DNA from: Leisingera sp. ANG1
GTDB lineage: Bacteria > Pseudomonadota > Alphaproteobacteria > Rhodobacterales > Rhodobacteraceae
Reading direction: 5' to 3'
Assembly (NCBI RefSeq): GCF_000203975.2
Contig: NZ_AFCF02000002.1
Span: 84,430-148,429, forward strand
Length of the DNA stretch: 64,000 nt
In this document: positions 35,327 to 44,660 of the stretch, in pieces
Position numbering within the stretch: the first letter of the stretch is position 1
Layout of the letters: each line of letters opens with the position of its first letter
Translations under genes and position numbers: made by a program
Notes under the pieces: model-generated
The model's database searches: none
What the model was told of the DNA's origin: nothing
What the model saw: only the letters and a program-made list of their open reading frames with translations

Positions 35327-36451
35327 TTAGGAGCCGGAGTATTCGGTCGGGGCGACCACCTGTTCCATAAGGTCGTTGTTCCATTCGCCTTCGACCACCA
35401 CATGTGCGGTTGCGCCAAGGTTTACCGCCTCGATCAGGTTGTGGTTCACATAGGCGTAGACACCCGGTTGCAGGAACTCGTAGAGCGCTGCCCCGGCAGA
35501 GCCGCCGCGGATGAACCAAGTTTCCAGATCGCGGTCCGGCACGTTGTTGAATTTGCCGGCTTCCCAGACGAGGTCGCCGTGTCCGCCGATCAGGTGCGGA
35601 CGGCTGTCGCGGTTGGCCTGGCTGTGCACAAACAGCACTTTCTCGCCTTGCTTTGCCTTCATGGCGTTTTCACCGGTCAGCGCGCCCACTGCGCCGTTGA
35701 AGACCACATGGCTGGGGATCAGCCCGTTCATGACTTCCAATGTATCCGGATAGCTTTCTCCGACGTCCTCATAGCGGATGTAGTCGCCGTTTTCGTCCTT
35801 TGGAATGTAGAACTCGTTTTCGCCGATGTAGTAGACGCGGTCGTATTTCACCGGATCGCCATTGTGGTCCGACAGCCCTTCGCGCGGCAGCACCATGATG
35901 GTGCCCGCCATGCCGGAGGCGACGTGCCACGGGATCATGGGGCCGCCCGGGGCGCAGTGGTAGACAAAGGTGCCTGGGCGGGTGGCCTTGAAGCGCAGCA
36001 CGGTTTTTTCGCCCGGGTTCACCAAGGTCAGTGCGCCGCCGCCCAGGGCACCGGTTGCAGCGTGGAAGTCGATATTGTGCTGCAGCATGTTTTCCGGCGG
36101 GTTGATCAGCGTCAGTTCGACATAGTCGCCCTCATGCACCACCATCATCGGACCCGGGATGGAGCCGTCAAAGGTCATGCCCTGCAAGTAGGCGCCCTGG
36201 TCGACCTCGATCTCTTTTTCGACGATTTTCATCTCGAATTCGACGATCCGGGGTTCGCCCGGTGCAACCTGCTCGTGCTCATGAACGAAGGGCGGTGCGA
36301 CCAGCTCGCGCTTGATACGCTGCAGGCTGGACAGGTCCACAGGCGCGGCGGCCTCGTGAACTGTTGTGCTTTCGGCCTTGGCGGCTTTGGCAAGTACAGG
36401 CAGCGCTGCTACGCCGGCTGCCCCCATCAGTGCGGCTCTGCGGGTCAGCAT
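35327..36451 (-). CDS. nirK: Copper-containing nitrite reductase NirK
   Basis: A 374-residue periplasmic enzyme that reduces nitrite to nitric oxide. The N-terminus [20 protein letters not shown] is a Tat-type signal peptide. Copper ligands are visible in two cupredoxin domains: His125 (type 1) and His130 (type 2) in [10 protein letters not shown], His165 (type 2) and Cys166 (type 1) in [10 protein letters not shown], and His176 and Met181 (type 1) in WHVASGM. Asp128 is the catalytic aspartate. The [12 protein letters not shown] form matches the R. sphaeroides type. I start at the ATG at 36451, preceded by AAAGGAGAATATC. No other denitrification genes (nor, nos, nap) are in the window. Confidence 0.97.
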   Translation of the reverse strand: MLTRRAALMGAAGVAALPVLAKAAKAESTTVHEAAAPVDLSSLQRIKRELVAPPFVHEHEQVAPGEPRIVEFEMKIVEKEIEVDQGAYLQGMTFDGSIPGPMMVVHEGDYVELTLINPPENMLQHNIDFHAATGALGGGALTLVNPGEKTVLRFKATRPGTFVYHCAPGGPMIPWHVASGMAGTIMVLPREGLSDHNGDPVKYDRVYYIGENEFYIPKDENGDYIRYEDVGESYPDTLEVMNGLIPSHVVFNGAVGALTGENAMKAKQGEKVLFVHSQANRDSRPHLIGGHGDLVWEAGKFNNVPDRDLETWFIRGGSAGAALYEFLQPGVYAYVNHNLIEAVNLGATAHVVVEGEWNNDLMEQVVAPTEYSGS

Positions 36452-36685
36452 GATATTCTCCTTTCGGTGTCTCATATGCTGTGCTGCCCGGACTTTAGAC
36501 CCGCGGCCGCTGGCGGATATTGCTCTTGATCAACCTTCAATAAGGTTTCTCGATGTCGAGATAAGGGGCTTTTAAGATGCAGGTTTTAACACTGCTGCGG
36601 GGATTTCCAGACATTGCTGGCAAGCGCATGAAATCCGGGTGAAGGCGCACGTACTCCGCAGGGGAACTGCCGGCAAATTTAACTG

Positions 36686-36701
36686 TTAAGGTCAGTTTAA
36701 C
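36686..36701 (+). promoter_or_regulatory. CtrA box upstream of motB
   Basis: TTAA-GGTCAGT-TTAAC is a perfect match to the CtrA consensus TTAA-N7-TTAA(C); a further TTAA lies 3 nt before it. It ends 47 nt before the motB ATG and probably drives motB-flgE-flgK-flgL-flgI. The rest of the 36452-36747 gap holds the nirK promoter; TTGATCAA at about 36525-36535 is only a loose FNR/NnrR-like candidate. Confidence 0.7.
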
Positions 36702-36747
36702 GCGCCGCCTGCTATTCCGGGGATGGGTGAAAATAGTGGTGGTGGAC

Positions 36748-37584
36748 ATGAGCGCACAGAGCAATGTGGCGCCCATTATCATCAAGAGGAAAAAAGTCAG
36801 TGGTGGCGATGGCCATCACGGCGGCGCATGGAAGGTGGCCTATGCCGACTTCGTGACCGCGATGATGGCCTTCTTTATGCTGATGTGGCTGCTGAACGCG
36901 ACGACAGAGAAACAACGCAAAGGGCTGGCGGATTATTTCTCGCCGTCGATTCCGCTGAGCCGGATTTCAGGCGGCGGCAATGGTGCCTTCCAGGGGGACA
37001 GCATGTTCACCGAGGATATCCAGCCGAAATCCGGCACTGGGGCAACGGACATCAATCCGGCAGACGCCCAAAAAGCACAGGGCGATACCGGAGTTGAATC
37101 CGACTATAAGCGGGAGCAGGACGACGACAAGTTCCGCGCGATAGAGGAACAGCTTTCCGGCCGCGGCGGTGAAAGCATGGTGTCGACTGCGATGGCCCGC
37201 CACATTGTCACCCGCGTCACCGACGAAGGGCTGATCATTGAGCTGTTCGCCGCAGAAAATGCACCGCTGTTCGAAGAAGGCCAGGCTGTTCCCACTGCCT
37301 TGTTCCGCGATCTGGTCAGAATGATTGCGCGTGTATCCGAAGGTGTGACCAACAATATCGCTGTTGGCGGCCACATCCGTTCGCATCCGGTGGTTCTGGC
37401 AAAGAACCCGGTCTGGGAATTGTCCCATGACCGGGCTGATGAGACCCGTCAGCTTCTCGAATCGGGTGGGCTGGCGGCGGCACGTATTGACCGGGTGACT
37501 GGCCATGCCGACCGTAAGCTGGCCGTCAGAAACCCGATGGCGGCACGTAACGACCGGATAGAAATCATCCTTTTACGCGAATAA
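36748..37584 (+). CDS. motB: Flagellar stator protein MotB
   Basis: A 278-residue stator subunit. The single membrane helix near the N-terminus, YADFVTAMMAFFMLMWLLNA, carries Asp34, the proton-accepting residue equivalent to E. coli Asp32. A plug/linker region follows, and residues about 150-278 form the OmpA-like peptidoglycan-binding domain (IAVGGHIRSHPVVL, then LSHDRADETRQLLESGGL and RNPMAARNDRIEIILL). An in-frame GTG at 36727 would add seven residues; I prefer the ATG at 36748. Unlike the usual motAB arrangement, motA lies 11 kb away in another operon. The gene heads the hook operon under a perfect CtrA box. Confidence 0.95.
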   Translation: MSAQSNVAPIIIKRKKVSGGDGHHGGAWKVAYADFVTAMMAFFMLMWLLNATTEKQRKGLADYFSPSIPLSRISGGGNGAFQGDSMFTEDIQPKSGTGATDINPADAQKAQGDTGVESDYKREQDDDKFRAIEEQLSGRGGESMVSTAMARHIVTRVTDEGLIIELFAAENAPLFEEGQAVPTALFRDLVRMIARVSEGVTNNIAVGGHIRSHPVVLAKNPVWELSHDRADETRQLLESGGLAAARIDRVTGHADRKLAVRNPMAARNDRIEIILLRE

Positions 37585-37636
37585 ACCGCTGAAAACAGGG
37601 GAACCGGCGGCTGGCAGATGAGTCATTTTTTATCTG

Positions 37637-37651
37637 TTAGCCGCCCGTTAA
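37637..37651 (+). promoter_or_regulatory. CtrA-like box upstream of flgE
   Basis: TTAG-CCGCCCG-TTAA: seven of eight conserved half-site bases with the correct 7-nt spacer, 57 nt before the flgE start. It may give flgE its own promoter within the motB operon. Confidence 0.5.
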
Positions 37652-37708
37652 TGGCTCCTGCGCTAGCTGTTGCATCCAGAATGATTAGATGCAGCAGAAA
37701 GGCGTGCT

Positions 37709-39016
37709 ATGACCATTTCTTCGTCGCTGAACGCGGGCGTTTCAGGATTGAGCGCCAACGCCAGCCGGTTGGCTTCCATTTCCGACAACATCGCCAACTC
37801 CTCGACCCGCGGCTACAAGCGGGTTGAAACTGACTTCCACTCCATGGTCTTGTCCGGGTCCGGCGGCACCTACTCGGCGGGCGGTGTTCGCACCACTAAT
37901 GTCCGCCTGATTGATGAGCGCGGCCCGCTGGTCTCGACCAATAATGCCACCGACTTGGCGGTTCGCGGCCGCGGTATGCTGCCTGTAGCCTCGATCACTG
38001 AGGTGGAAGCCGGCGGCAGCCCTTCTATGCTGCTAACCTCGACGGGGTCCTTCCGCACCGACTCGAACGGGTATCTCTCGACGGAATCCGGCCTGGTTCT
38101 GATGGGGTTCCCGGCGCTGGCGGACGGCACTATCCCTGATGTTGCGCGCGACACCAGTAACTCTCTGGAGCCTGTCCACATCGACCTGAACCGCCTGTCG
38201 GCGGAGCCAACAACTGAGATCAGCCTGACCGCAAACCTGCCTGCCTCCGAAACTGATCCGGGTGCAAGCGGCGACCCGGTGGAGCATGTTGTCCAGTACT
38301 TTGACAATATGGGCCGGTCGGAGGAACTGGCGATTACTTACACGCCAACGGTCGCAGTGGCGCCTGCAACGACCGGCACCAATGAATGGACGATGCAGAT
38401 CGTCGATTCGGCAACCGGTGCAACAGTGATCGGCGAATACACACTGACATTTGATGACAGCGCAGCCTCTGCCGGCACGCTGCAAAGCGTGGCCACCACG
38501 ACCGGCGGCGCCTATGACGCTACGGCCGGCTCAGTCACCATCACCACTGCCAGCGGCCCGGTTGAGATCAACATCGGCGTCATTGGCGAACAAAACGGGA
38601 TGAGCCAGCTGGGCGACGAGTTTGTTCCAGGCACGACCGTGAAGGACGGCACCGCGGTTGGCTCCTTTGTGTCCGTTGAAATCAACGAATCCGGGGAAGT
38701 CATTGCCAAGTATGATTCCGGTGACACCCGAGTTATCTACCAGGTTCCGCTGGCAGATGTGTCGAACCTGAACGGCATGCAGTCTCTGGACTCCCAGACC
38801 TACAAGCCGACCGATGACTCCGGGGCGTTCTACCTGTGGGATGCTGGCGATGGCCCAACTGGTGAAATCCTGGGCTATGCCCAAGAGGAATCTGCTGTCG
38901 ACGTAGCGACCGAGCTGACCGACATGATCCAGACCCAGCGGGCCTATTCGTCCAACGCCAAGGTTATTCAAACCGTTGACGAGATGCTGCAGGAAACCAC
39001 CAACATCAAGCGCTAA
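37709..39016 (+). CDS. flgE: Flagellar hook protein FlgE
   Basis: A 435-residue hook subunit. The N-terminal rod/hook signature SSLNAGVSGLSANASRLASI and DNIANSSTRGYKRVETDF, together with the C-terminal ELTDMIQTQRAYSSNAKVIQ, form the D0 coiled coil. The central part is variable, rich in Thr and Gly, and forms the outer hook domains. The length is moderate for an alphaproteobacterial FlgE. AGAAAGGCGTGCT precedes the ATG. The gene lies 124 nt after motB and 48 nt before flgK, so hook and junction proteins are made together. Confidence 0.94.
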   Translation: MTISSSLNAGVSGLSANASRLASISDNIANSSTRGYKRVETDFHSMVLSGSGGTYSAGGVRTTNVRLIDERGPLVSTNNATDLAVRGRGMLPVASITEVEAGGSPSMLLTSTGSFRTDSNGYLSTESGLVLMGFPALADGTIPDVARDTSNSLEPVHIDLNRLSAEPTTEISLTANLPASETDPGASGDPVEHVVQYFDNMGRSEELAITYTPTVAVAPATTGTNEWTMQIVDSATGATVIGEYTLTFDDSAASAGTLQSVATTTGGAYDATAGSVTITTASGPVEINIGVIGEQNGMSQLGDEFVPGTTVKDGTAVGSFVSVEINESGEVIAKYDSGDTRVIYQVPLADVSNLNGMQSLDSQTYKPTDDSGAFYLWDAGDGPTGEILGYAQEESAVDVATELTDMIQTQRAYSSNAKVIQTVDEMLQETTNIKR

Positions 39017-39064
39017 CGCGCTTGATGGCCCTCTGACACTGGCTTCATGAAAGCAGGCTGAAAA

Positions 39065-40513
39065 ATGTCAATTTACTCCGCCCTAAACAGTGCGATGAGC
39101 GGCCTGTCTGCGGCCAGCCGCTCTTCGCAGATCGTTTCAGAGAACCTCGCCAATGCCTTGACACCGGGGTACACGCGCCGCGTTCTGGATCTTAATAGTC
39201 CCGGTTCCGGTGTTCCCGGAGTCCGGATTGGTGACGTCCAGCGTCTAAACGACCCGGTAGTGATTTCAAACCGCAGGGTTGCCGAAGCGGACTTTGGCGC
39301 GGCCAAGGTTCAGGCTGATTTTTTTGAACGGATGTCCGATCTGGTTGGTACCGTGGATGACGAGATGTCTCTTGCATCCCAGCTATCTGAGTTTGAGTCT
39401 TCCTTGATTGAAGTCGTATCGCGTCCGGATTCACAGCCTCGGCTGAACGATCTTTCGGTAAAGGCGGAGACATTGGCGGATTCGATTTCCCGCACGGCTG
39501 AAGGGCTGCGCGGCCTGAGGATAAACGCTGATAGTGCGATCAACAGCCAGGTTGACACGGTGAACCAGGCGTTAAAGGAAATTGAAAAGCTGAATGCCCG
39601 CATCATGGTCGTGGAAGCTGGTGGCATGGATGCTGTCTCAATGCACGACCAGCGGGACCAGCTGATCGACCAAGTGAACAAGATCATTCCAGTTAATGTT
39701 GTCCGGCGCGATAACGGGCAAGTGACGCTCTACTCTACCGGTGGGGTGATGCTCTTGGATGGCAAAGCGTCCGAGCTGAGCTTTAATCCTTCGCGGGATA
39801 TCATGCCGCATATGACGCTTGGCAACGGTATGCTGTCCGGTCTTGAGGTCAATGGCAGGCTGATCGATACCAGCCCGGAGGGGTCGCTGCGTGGCGGCAC
39901 GCTGACCGCGCAGTTCGAGATCCGCGATGTGACCGCCGTGGAGGCCCAGGAAGATCTGGATGCGATGGCCCGAGACCTGATCGAACGGTTTCAGGACCCG
40001 GCTTTGGATGGCACAATCGGCGTGACCGATGCCGGCATCTTTACTGACGACGGCGGCGTCTTTGATGCTTCCAATACCGTCGGTATTTCCAACCGGATCG
40101 AATTGAATGATCTGGTGTCCCTGACCGGCAGCGCGGAGACATGGCGTTTTCGTGATGGGCTTTATGCGGCGGCGCCTGGCGACCCCGGCGACTCTAGCCT
40201 GCTGCAGGCCTATTCCGATGCGCTCAACACCACCCGTACGGTGTCATCGGTTGGTCTCGGAACGTCGGATCTGACGGCAAGTACATTGAGCGCAAATCTG
40301 TTATCGCGTTTTGCGCAGGACAACGAAACTGCCGCCCGAGGCTCCGCTTTTGCGGCCACCAGCTTCAACGAGTTGAGCCAGGCGGAACTCGCACTCGGGG
40401 TTGATACTGACGCCGAACTTCAGAATCTGCTGCTGGTGGAAAAGTACTACGCTGCCAACGCACGGGTGATCTCCGTTGTCGATGAGCTTATGGAAACACT
40501 TCTGAGGATCTGA
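39065..40513 (+). CDS. flgK: Flagellar hook-associated protein 1, FlgK
   Basis: A 482-residue protein that, with FlgL, joins hook to filament. N-terminus: SIYSALNSAMSGLSAASRSS and ENLANALTPGYTRRVLDL, the FlgK form of the rod/hook motif. C-terminus: LGVDTDAELQNLLLVEKYYA and ISVVDELMETLLRI, helical as required for D0. It is shorter than enterobacterial FlgK (about 550), with a reduced central domain. The start ATG follows GCAGGCTGAAAA. It ends 3 nt before flgL. Confidence 0.95.
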   Translation: MSIYSALNSAMSGLSAASRSSQIVSENLANALTPGYTRRVLDLNSPGSGVPGVRIGDVQRLNDPVVISNRRVAEADFGAAKVQADFFERMSDLVGTVDDEMSLASQLSEFESSLIEVVSRPDSQPRLNDLSVKAETLADSISRTAEGLRGLRINADSAINSQVDTVNQALKEIEKLNARIMVVEAGGMDAVSMHDQRDQLIDQVNKIIPVNVVRRDNGQVTLYSTGGVMLLDGKASELSFNPSRDIMPHMTLGNGMLSGLEVNGRLIDTSPEGSLRGGTLTAQFEIRDVTAVEAQEDLDAMARDLIERFQDPALDGTIGVTDAGIFTDDGGVFDASNTVGISNRIELNDLVSLTGSAETWRFRDGLYAAAPGDPGDSSLLQAYSDALNTTRTVSSVGLGTSDLTASTLSANLLSRFAQDNETAARGSAFAATSFNELSQAELALGVDTDAELQNLLLVEKYYAANARVISVVDELMETLLRI

Positions 40514-40516
40514 CGC

Positions 40517-41524
40517 ATGATTATTAATTCTTACGGCGATATGGCGCAGCACCTCTTTCTCCGCAGCCGCAACGCTGATCTGAAGGAAAACGTCACAACG
40601 CTTTCCGAGGAATTTGCCACAGGTAAAACTTCCAACTTGACCGAACGGCTGGGGGGAGACTTCACTTACCTGGCGGACCTGGAAAGCAATCTGAACCGGC
40701 TTGACAGCTACATGGTTACCAACAGCGAAGTGCAGCTGTTTGCCACCACTATCCAGGGCAGCCTTGAAAAGGTGCAAAGCCAAGTTCAGGCCATGCGCAA
40801 TGATATCCTGACGCTGTCGCCAGCTATGGATGAGTATAACGCCGAACAGTTCGGCAGCCAGGCCAAGCAAAGGATATCCAGCGCCATCAATCTGATGAAC
40901 ACTTCTGTGGGTGGCCGTACCATTTTTGCTGGTACGGCAACGGATACCAAACCGCTCAACAATTCCGGAACCCTGATGGGCGCAGTGCTGACGGAAGTGT
41001 CGGGGCTGACAACAGCCAATGACATCATTCAGGCAGTCAAGGATTGGTTTGACGACCCGGCTGGTTTTGACGCGGTGATGTACAATGGTTCGGCAACTCC
41101 TTTGCAGCCGGTAACGGTGGGTGAAGGAGAGCAGGTCTCGCTGGGTATCCAGGCCACAGATCCCAGCCTTAAGCACGCGCTGCAAAGTTATGTCATCACG
41201 GCACTGGCTGACGAACCCAGCCTCGGCCTGAGCGAGGACGTGAAAATCGATCTGGTCATCGAGGCCAGCAGCGAGCTGACTGAAAGCGAAGACCGGCTGA
41301 TCAAGGTACAGGCCGATGTCGGCTTTATCGAAGGGCGGCTGGATGCGATCAACACCCGGAACGAGGCTTCGAAGACCAGCCTGAGCATCGTCAAGAACAA
41401 CCTGGTTTCTGCTGACCCGTATGAGACATATACCCGGCTGCAGGAAGCGCAAACACAGCTTGAGGGGCTCTACACAGTAACCTCGCGCAGTTCCCAACTT
41501 TCCCTGCTGAAGTATATCTCATGA
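40517..41524 (+). CDS. flgL: Flagellar hook-associated protein 3, FlgL
   Basis: A 335-residue flagellin-like junction protein. The N-terminal helix (YGDMAQHLFLRSRNADLKEN) and the region VGGRTIFAGTATDTKPLN are characteristic of FlgL; the latter is the conserved GxxIFAGT motif. The C-terminus (ETYTRLQEAQTQLEGLYTVT) is the matching coiled coil. It begins 3 nt after flgK, and its stop overlaps the flgI start as ATGA, so export of the junction proteins and P-ring synthesis are translationally linked. Confidence 0.93.
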   Translation: MIINSYGDMAQHLFLRSRNADLKENVTTLSEEFATGKTSNLTERLGGDFTYLADLESNLNRLDSYMVTNSEVQLFATTIQGSLEKVQSQVQAMRNDILTLSPAMDEYNAEQFGSQAKQRISSAINLMNTSVGGRTIFAGTATDTKPLNNSGTLMGAVLTEVSGLTTANDIIQAVKDWFDDPAGFDAVMYNGSATPLQPVTVGEGEQVSLGIQATDPSLKHALQSYVITALADEPSLGLSEDVKIDLVIEASSELTESEDRLIKVQADVGFIEGRLDAINTRNEASKTSLSIVKNNLVSADPYETYTRLQEAQTQLEGLYTVTSRSSQLSLLKYIS

Positions 41525-42627
41525 TCGGAATTCTGCGTCTCCTTATTGCTTGCCTGTTCCTGCTGCCGGCAGTGGCACAGGCAAACACCATACGCCTCAA
41601 GGACTTGGTGGAATTTGACGGTGTCCGTGGTAACGATTTGGTCGGCTATGGCTTGGTTGTCGGTTTGGACGGTACCGGTGACGGTTTGCGCAATTCGCCC
41701 TTTACCGAAGAAATCATGTCCAACATTCTGGAGCGCCTCGGCGTCAACGTGACTGGCGAGCAATTCCGGCCAAAAAATGTTGCCGCGGTGTTTGTGACTG
41801 CAACTTTGCCGCCCTTTGCCCGTGTCGGAAGCACCATTGATGTCACGGTATCCGCTATCGGCGATTCCAAGAGCTTGCTTGGCGGAACACTGATCATGAC
41901 CCCGCTGAATGCGGCTGACGGGCAAATTTACGCGGTTTCCCAGGGCACGATCCTGGCGGGCGGGGCAGTTGCCGAAGGTGATGCGGCTAGTGTGACCCAA
42001 GGGGTGCCGACAGCCGGTGTAATTCCTTCAGGCGCCCGGGTTGAGCGGGAGATTGATTTCGATTTGGCTTCGCTCAGCTCAATGAGGCTGGCACTGCGCG
42101 AACCGGATTTTACGACCGCTGGGCGGATCGAGCGGGCAATCAATGCCGAATTTGGCGGTAACGTTGCACTTATGCGTGATTCCGGCACGGTTGAGGTAGA
42201 TATCCGCCGCACTAATACCCGCTCAACTGCCCACGCAGTGGGGCGGATCGAAAACATCCTTGTCGAGCCGCAGCGCAAAGCGCGCGTCGTTGTGGATCAG
42301 CGTTCCGGCACGATCGTGATGGGCAGTGATGTGCGGATCTCTCGTGTGGCCGTAGCCCAGGGGAATCTGACCTTGCGGATCGAGGAAACTCCGCTGGTTG
42401 TGCAGCCAAATCCGTTCTCTGACGGCGAGACTGTAGTCGTGCCGCGCACTGGCGCGGCAATTGAGGAAGAGGAAGGCATTCAATTGGCGGAAGTTCCGGA
42501 GACTACTTCACTGTCTGAAGTTGTTGCAGGATTGAACGCCTTGGGCGTTTCGCCACGGGACATGATCGATATTCTCAAGAGCCTGAAGGCGGCCGGAGCC
42601 CTGCATGCGGAATTCGTGGTTCGCTGA
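41521..42627 (+). CDS. flgI: Flagellar P-ring protein FlgI
   Basis: A 368-residue protein secreted by Sec to the periplasm, where it forms the P ring around the rod in the peptidoglycan layer. The signal peptide is residues 1 to about 20 (IGILRLLIACLFLLPAVAQA). The mature N-terminus NTIRLKDLVEFDGVRGNDLV and GLVVGLDGTGDG are highly conserved, as is SGARVEREIDF. The end (LNALGVSPRDMIDILKSLKA, AGALHAEFVVR) is intact. It is the last gene of the motB-flgI operon and is followed by a strong terminator. Confidence 0.96.
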   Translation: MIGILRLLIACLFLLPAVAQANTIRLKDLVEFDGVRGNDLVGYGLVVGLDGTGDGLRNSPFTEEIMSNILERLGVNVTGEQFRPKNVAAVFVTATLPPFARVGSTIDVTVSAIGDSKSLLGGTLIMTPLNAADGQIYAVSQGTILAGGAVAEGDAASVTQGVPTAGVIPSGARVEREIDFDLASLSSMRLALREPDFTTAGRIERAINAEFGGNVALMRDSGTVEVDIRRTNTRSTAHAVGRIENILVEPQRKARVVVDQRSGTIVMGSDVRISRVAVAQGNLTLRIEETPLVVQPNPFSDGETVVVPRTGAAIEEEEGIQLAEVPETTSLSEVVAGLNALGVSPRDMIDILKSLKAAGALHAEFVVR

Positions 42628-42654
42628 CCCAAAGTACTGAAGGTGAAAACTGGC

Positions 42655-42687
42655 CCGGCCCCTTACAAAAAGGGCCGGATTTTTTTT
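42655..42687 (+). terminator. Rho-independent terminator of the motB-flgI operon
   Basis: A 10-bp stem (42655-42664 with 42669-42678, one mismatch) is followed by ATTTTTTTT. It begins 28 nt after the flgI stop. Confidence 0.85.
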
Positions 42688-42975
42688 GTCAGCTGCTGTC
42701 GCACGCAGCCGTAGTTGGTGAGGAGACCGGCTGGAAATGGCTAGTTGAACTGTATTGCTCACCGGGACTTCGGGCATGTCGCAGACAGAGTGCAATGCAG
42801 GGTTTATCCCAAAGGACGTTGGAGACTGAGTGACGAATCCGGGTTCGCACGTCTGCAACATGCTGGAACTGCTGTGGTAAACTTGCCCGAAGGCTACTGG
42901 CTTGGAAGCAGTGTCCCTGGCAAGCAGAGTGTTTACGGGCGTAATAGAAAGCCGCAGGTGCTGCTGCTCCGGCCG
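42688..42975. other. Intergenic region between convergent flgI and fliP terminators
   Basis: About 290 nt flanked on both sides by terminators facing outward transcription. No motif-bearing frame, RNA gene or repeat is apparent. Confidence 0.5.
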
Positions 42976-43006
42976 TAAAAATCGCCGGGCACTGCAGGTG
43001 CCCGGC
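42976..43006 (-). terminator. Rho-independent terminator of the fliF-fliP operon
   Basis: On the minus strand GCCGGGCAC (43006-42998) pairs with GTGCCCGGC (42992-42984) around a 5-nt loop and is followed by GATTTTTAC. It begins 26 nt after the fliP stop. Confidence 0.8.
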
Positions 43007-43031
43007 ATTTCCAGTCGTATTTTATTAAGTC

Positions 43032-43775
43032 TTAGGGGTAATAGCTGCGCACCAGTGCCGTGGCGATCAGGCTCCAGCCATCTGCGACAACGAAGAACGC
43101 CAGTTTGAAGGGCAGGGAGACGATGGCAGGAGGAACCATCATCATGCCCATCGACATCAGGATCGCGGCAACGACGAGATCGATGACGAGGAAAGGCAGA
43201 AAAACCAGAAAACCGATCTGAAAAGCGCGGGCGATCTCAGACAGCAGGAAACTCGGCACCAGCGCCGAAAGTGGCGCTTCCGGTACCGGGTCAAGGCCCT
43301 GGGTTTCCGGCCTGAGATCCGCAATTGCATAGAAAGTATCCGGATCCAGCCGGTTGGCCATGAATGCCCGGAACGGCTCCAGACTGCGGGTAATGGCCTC
43401 ACCTGGTTCCAGCCGCTCTTCCAGAAGCGGGTTGATTCCGGTGGTCCAGGCTTCAGTGAAGACCGGCTCCATCACGAAATAGGTCAGAAAAAGAGCCAAG
43501 CTGATAATCAGCATGTTGGGGGGCGCCTGCTGCAGGCCGATGCCTTGGCGAAGGATCGACAGAACTGTCACCAGGAACGGGAAGCAAGTGATCATGATCA
43601 GAAGGCCAGGGGCCAGACTGAGCACCGTAATCAGAAGGATCAGCTGGATTGAGCGGGCGGAGATTGACTGCCCGTCTGCCAGCGAGAGGCTCAATTCTTG
43701 AGCCAGGGCGGTGTGCGGCAAGGCCAGCAGAAGCACTGAGACCAGAGCCGCCCGCACAAATGTCGTATGTGTCAT
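43032..43775 (-). CDS. fliP: Flagellar export gate protein FliP
   Basis: A 247-residue core subunit of the FliP5-FliQ4-FliR1 export gate. A cleavable signal peptide (ALVSVLLLALPHTALA) precedes four membrane segments. Family motifs are LAPGLLIMITCFPFLVTVLS, LRQGIGLQQAPPNMLIISLA, and FLPFLVIDLVVAAILMSMGM followed by MMVPPAIVSLPFKLAFFVV. The start overlaps the fliN stop (ATGA). fliO, often found just before fliP, is absent. It is the last gene of the minus-strand fliF-fliH-fliN-fliP operon. Confidence 0.96.
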   Translation of the reverse strand: MTHTTFVRAALVSVLLLALPHTALAQELSLSLADGQSISARSIQLILLITVLSLAPGLLIMITCFPFLVTVLSILRQGIGLQQAPPNMLIISLALFLTYFVMEPVFTEAWTTGINPLLEERLEPGEAITRSLEPFRAFMANRLDPDTFYAIADLRPETQGLDPVPEAPLSALVPSFLLSEIARAFQIGFLVFLPFLVIDLVVAAILMSMGMMMVPPAIVSLPFKLAFFVVADGWSLIATALVRSYYP

Positions 43776-44068
43776 CCCAAACCGCTTTGCAGATCGGCAA
43801 TTTCCGTCAGGCGCACGGCCAACTGGCCTGCTTGGTCACCTTCCAGCTCTTCCAACTGGCCGCGGGCAACCAACCGGTCACCGACATATAGATCCACCGG
43901 GTCTTCGACGCGTTTGTCCAAGGTCAGGATGGCATTTTCGCCGAGGCTGACCAGGTCGCGGATCAGCGGCCGGGCCTTGCCGACCGAGACGACCACTTCG
44001 ACCGGAACTGAAACGAAAGGGTTGCTTGCGTCAGCGGATTTCATGTTGAGATCGGCAGCATCATCCAT
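43772..44068 (-). CDS. fliN: Flagellar motor switch protein FliN
   Basis: A 98-residue protein consisting of a short N-terminal tail and one SpoA domain: VPVEVVVSVGKARPLIRDLV, then LTLDKRVEDPVDLYVGDRLV and ARGQLEELEGDQAGQLAVRL. It forms the C-ring base, and docks FliH-FliI. I use the ATG at 44068, with GAGGACAG upstream, rather than the ATG at 44083. It overlaps both neighbours (fliH stop and fliP start), so the operon is tightly coupled. It is near the minimal length for FliN. fliG and fliM, its C-ring partners, are not in the window. Confidence 0.92.
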   Translation of the reverse strand: MDDAADLNMKSADASNPFVSVPVEVVVSVGKARPLIRDLVSLGENAILTLDKRVEDPVDLYVGDRLVARGQLEELEGDQAGQLAVRLTEIADLQSGLG

Positions 44069-44660
44069 AGTGGCTGTCCTCATTTGCGTGATAGGTAAAG
44101 GCCTCAATCGAGTCCTGGATCGATTCGAGAAGGGCATCGCAGTTGATTTCGCACTCAGCGCTTCCGACTCTCAGATAGGCTTGGCCTGCAGACAGCACGC
44201 CGTCCTCCTTTACAGTCACCGGCACCGAGAAATTTTCCGGTAGTAGGCTGCGCACCGCAGCGCTCTCGCCAGGAGCTACCACGATCTGCATCGGCTGGTC
44301 TGTCTGGCCCTTGGCCATGCCTGCAAGCTGGTCGACAATGTGGTGCCCGAAAGAGGCCGCCATCGTGTCAGGCAGTACCGCGCTGGTTAGCACCTTAAAC
44401 ATCGGATCCAGCGAATCGAGCAGCTGGTTTTGCGCTTCTTGATAAGTGAAATTGAGGTCTTCCAGCGAGCTGGCCAGTTCGGCAGAAATTCTCGTGTTCT
44501 CCTGATCCTTGGCCGTCACCGCGTCATCCCAGCCAGCGCTGTAGCCATTCTCGAAAGACGCGAGTCGCTGTTCCTCGATGAGTTCCTCGGAAATTGCAGG
44601 TGCAGCTGGCTCCACCAATGTTTTCATTCCGAAATCTTCAAGCAAGTGTGCAATTGTCAT
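44061..44660 (-). CDS. fliH: FliH/FlbE-like flagellar export ATPase regulator
   Basis: 199 residues, cytoplasmic, with no membrane segment. The N-terminal third is acidic and helical (LIEEQRLASFENGYSAGWDD, a weak AxxxGxxxG-like stretch), and the middle (SSLEDLNFTYQEAQNQLLDS) is a coiled coil. The C-terminal part (VVAPGESAAVRSLLPENFSV, LRVGSAECEINCDALLESIQ) matches the FliH globular domain. FliH binds the FliI ATPase and FliN. Assignment rests on these patterns and on its place between fliF and fliN; the family diverges strongly. It overlaps fliF and fliN. Confidence 0.8.
   Translation of the reverse strand: MTIAHLLEDFGMKTLVEPAAPAISEELIEEQRLASFENGYSAGWDDAVTAKDQENTRISAELASSLEDLNFTYQEAQNQLLDSLDPMFKVLTSAVLPDTMAASFGHHIVDQLAGMAKGQTDQPMQIVVAPGESAAVRSLLPENFSVPVTVKEDGVLSAGQAYLRVGSAECEINCDALLESIQDSIEAFTYHANEDSHYG

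Noticed and set aside
34925..36529. A 534-codon plus-strand frame opposite nirV and nirK
   Set aside because: It lies fully antisense to two confidently identified genes and shows no known motif.
36525..36540. TTGATCAA palindrome as an FNR/NnrR box for nirK
   Set aside because: The half-sites TTGAT and TTCAA are 5 nt apart instead of 4 and the match is partial; I mention it only as a loose candidate.
42745..42978. 77-codon frame between the flgI and fliP terminators
   Set aside because: No ribosome-binding site or motif, and it runs into the fliP terminator stem region.
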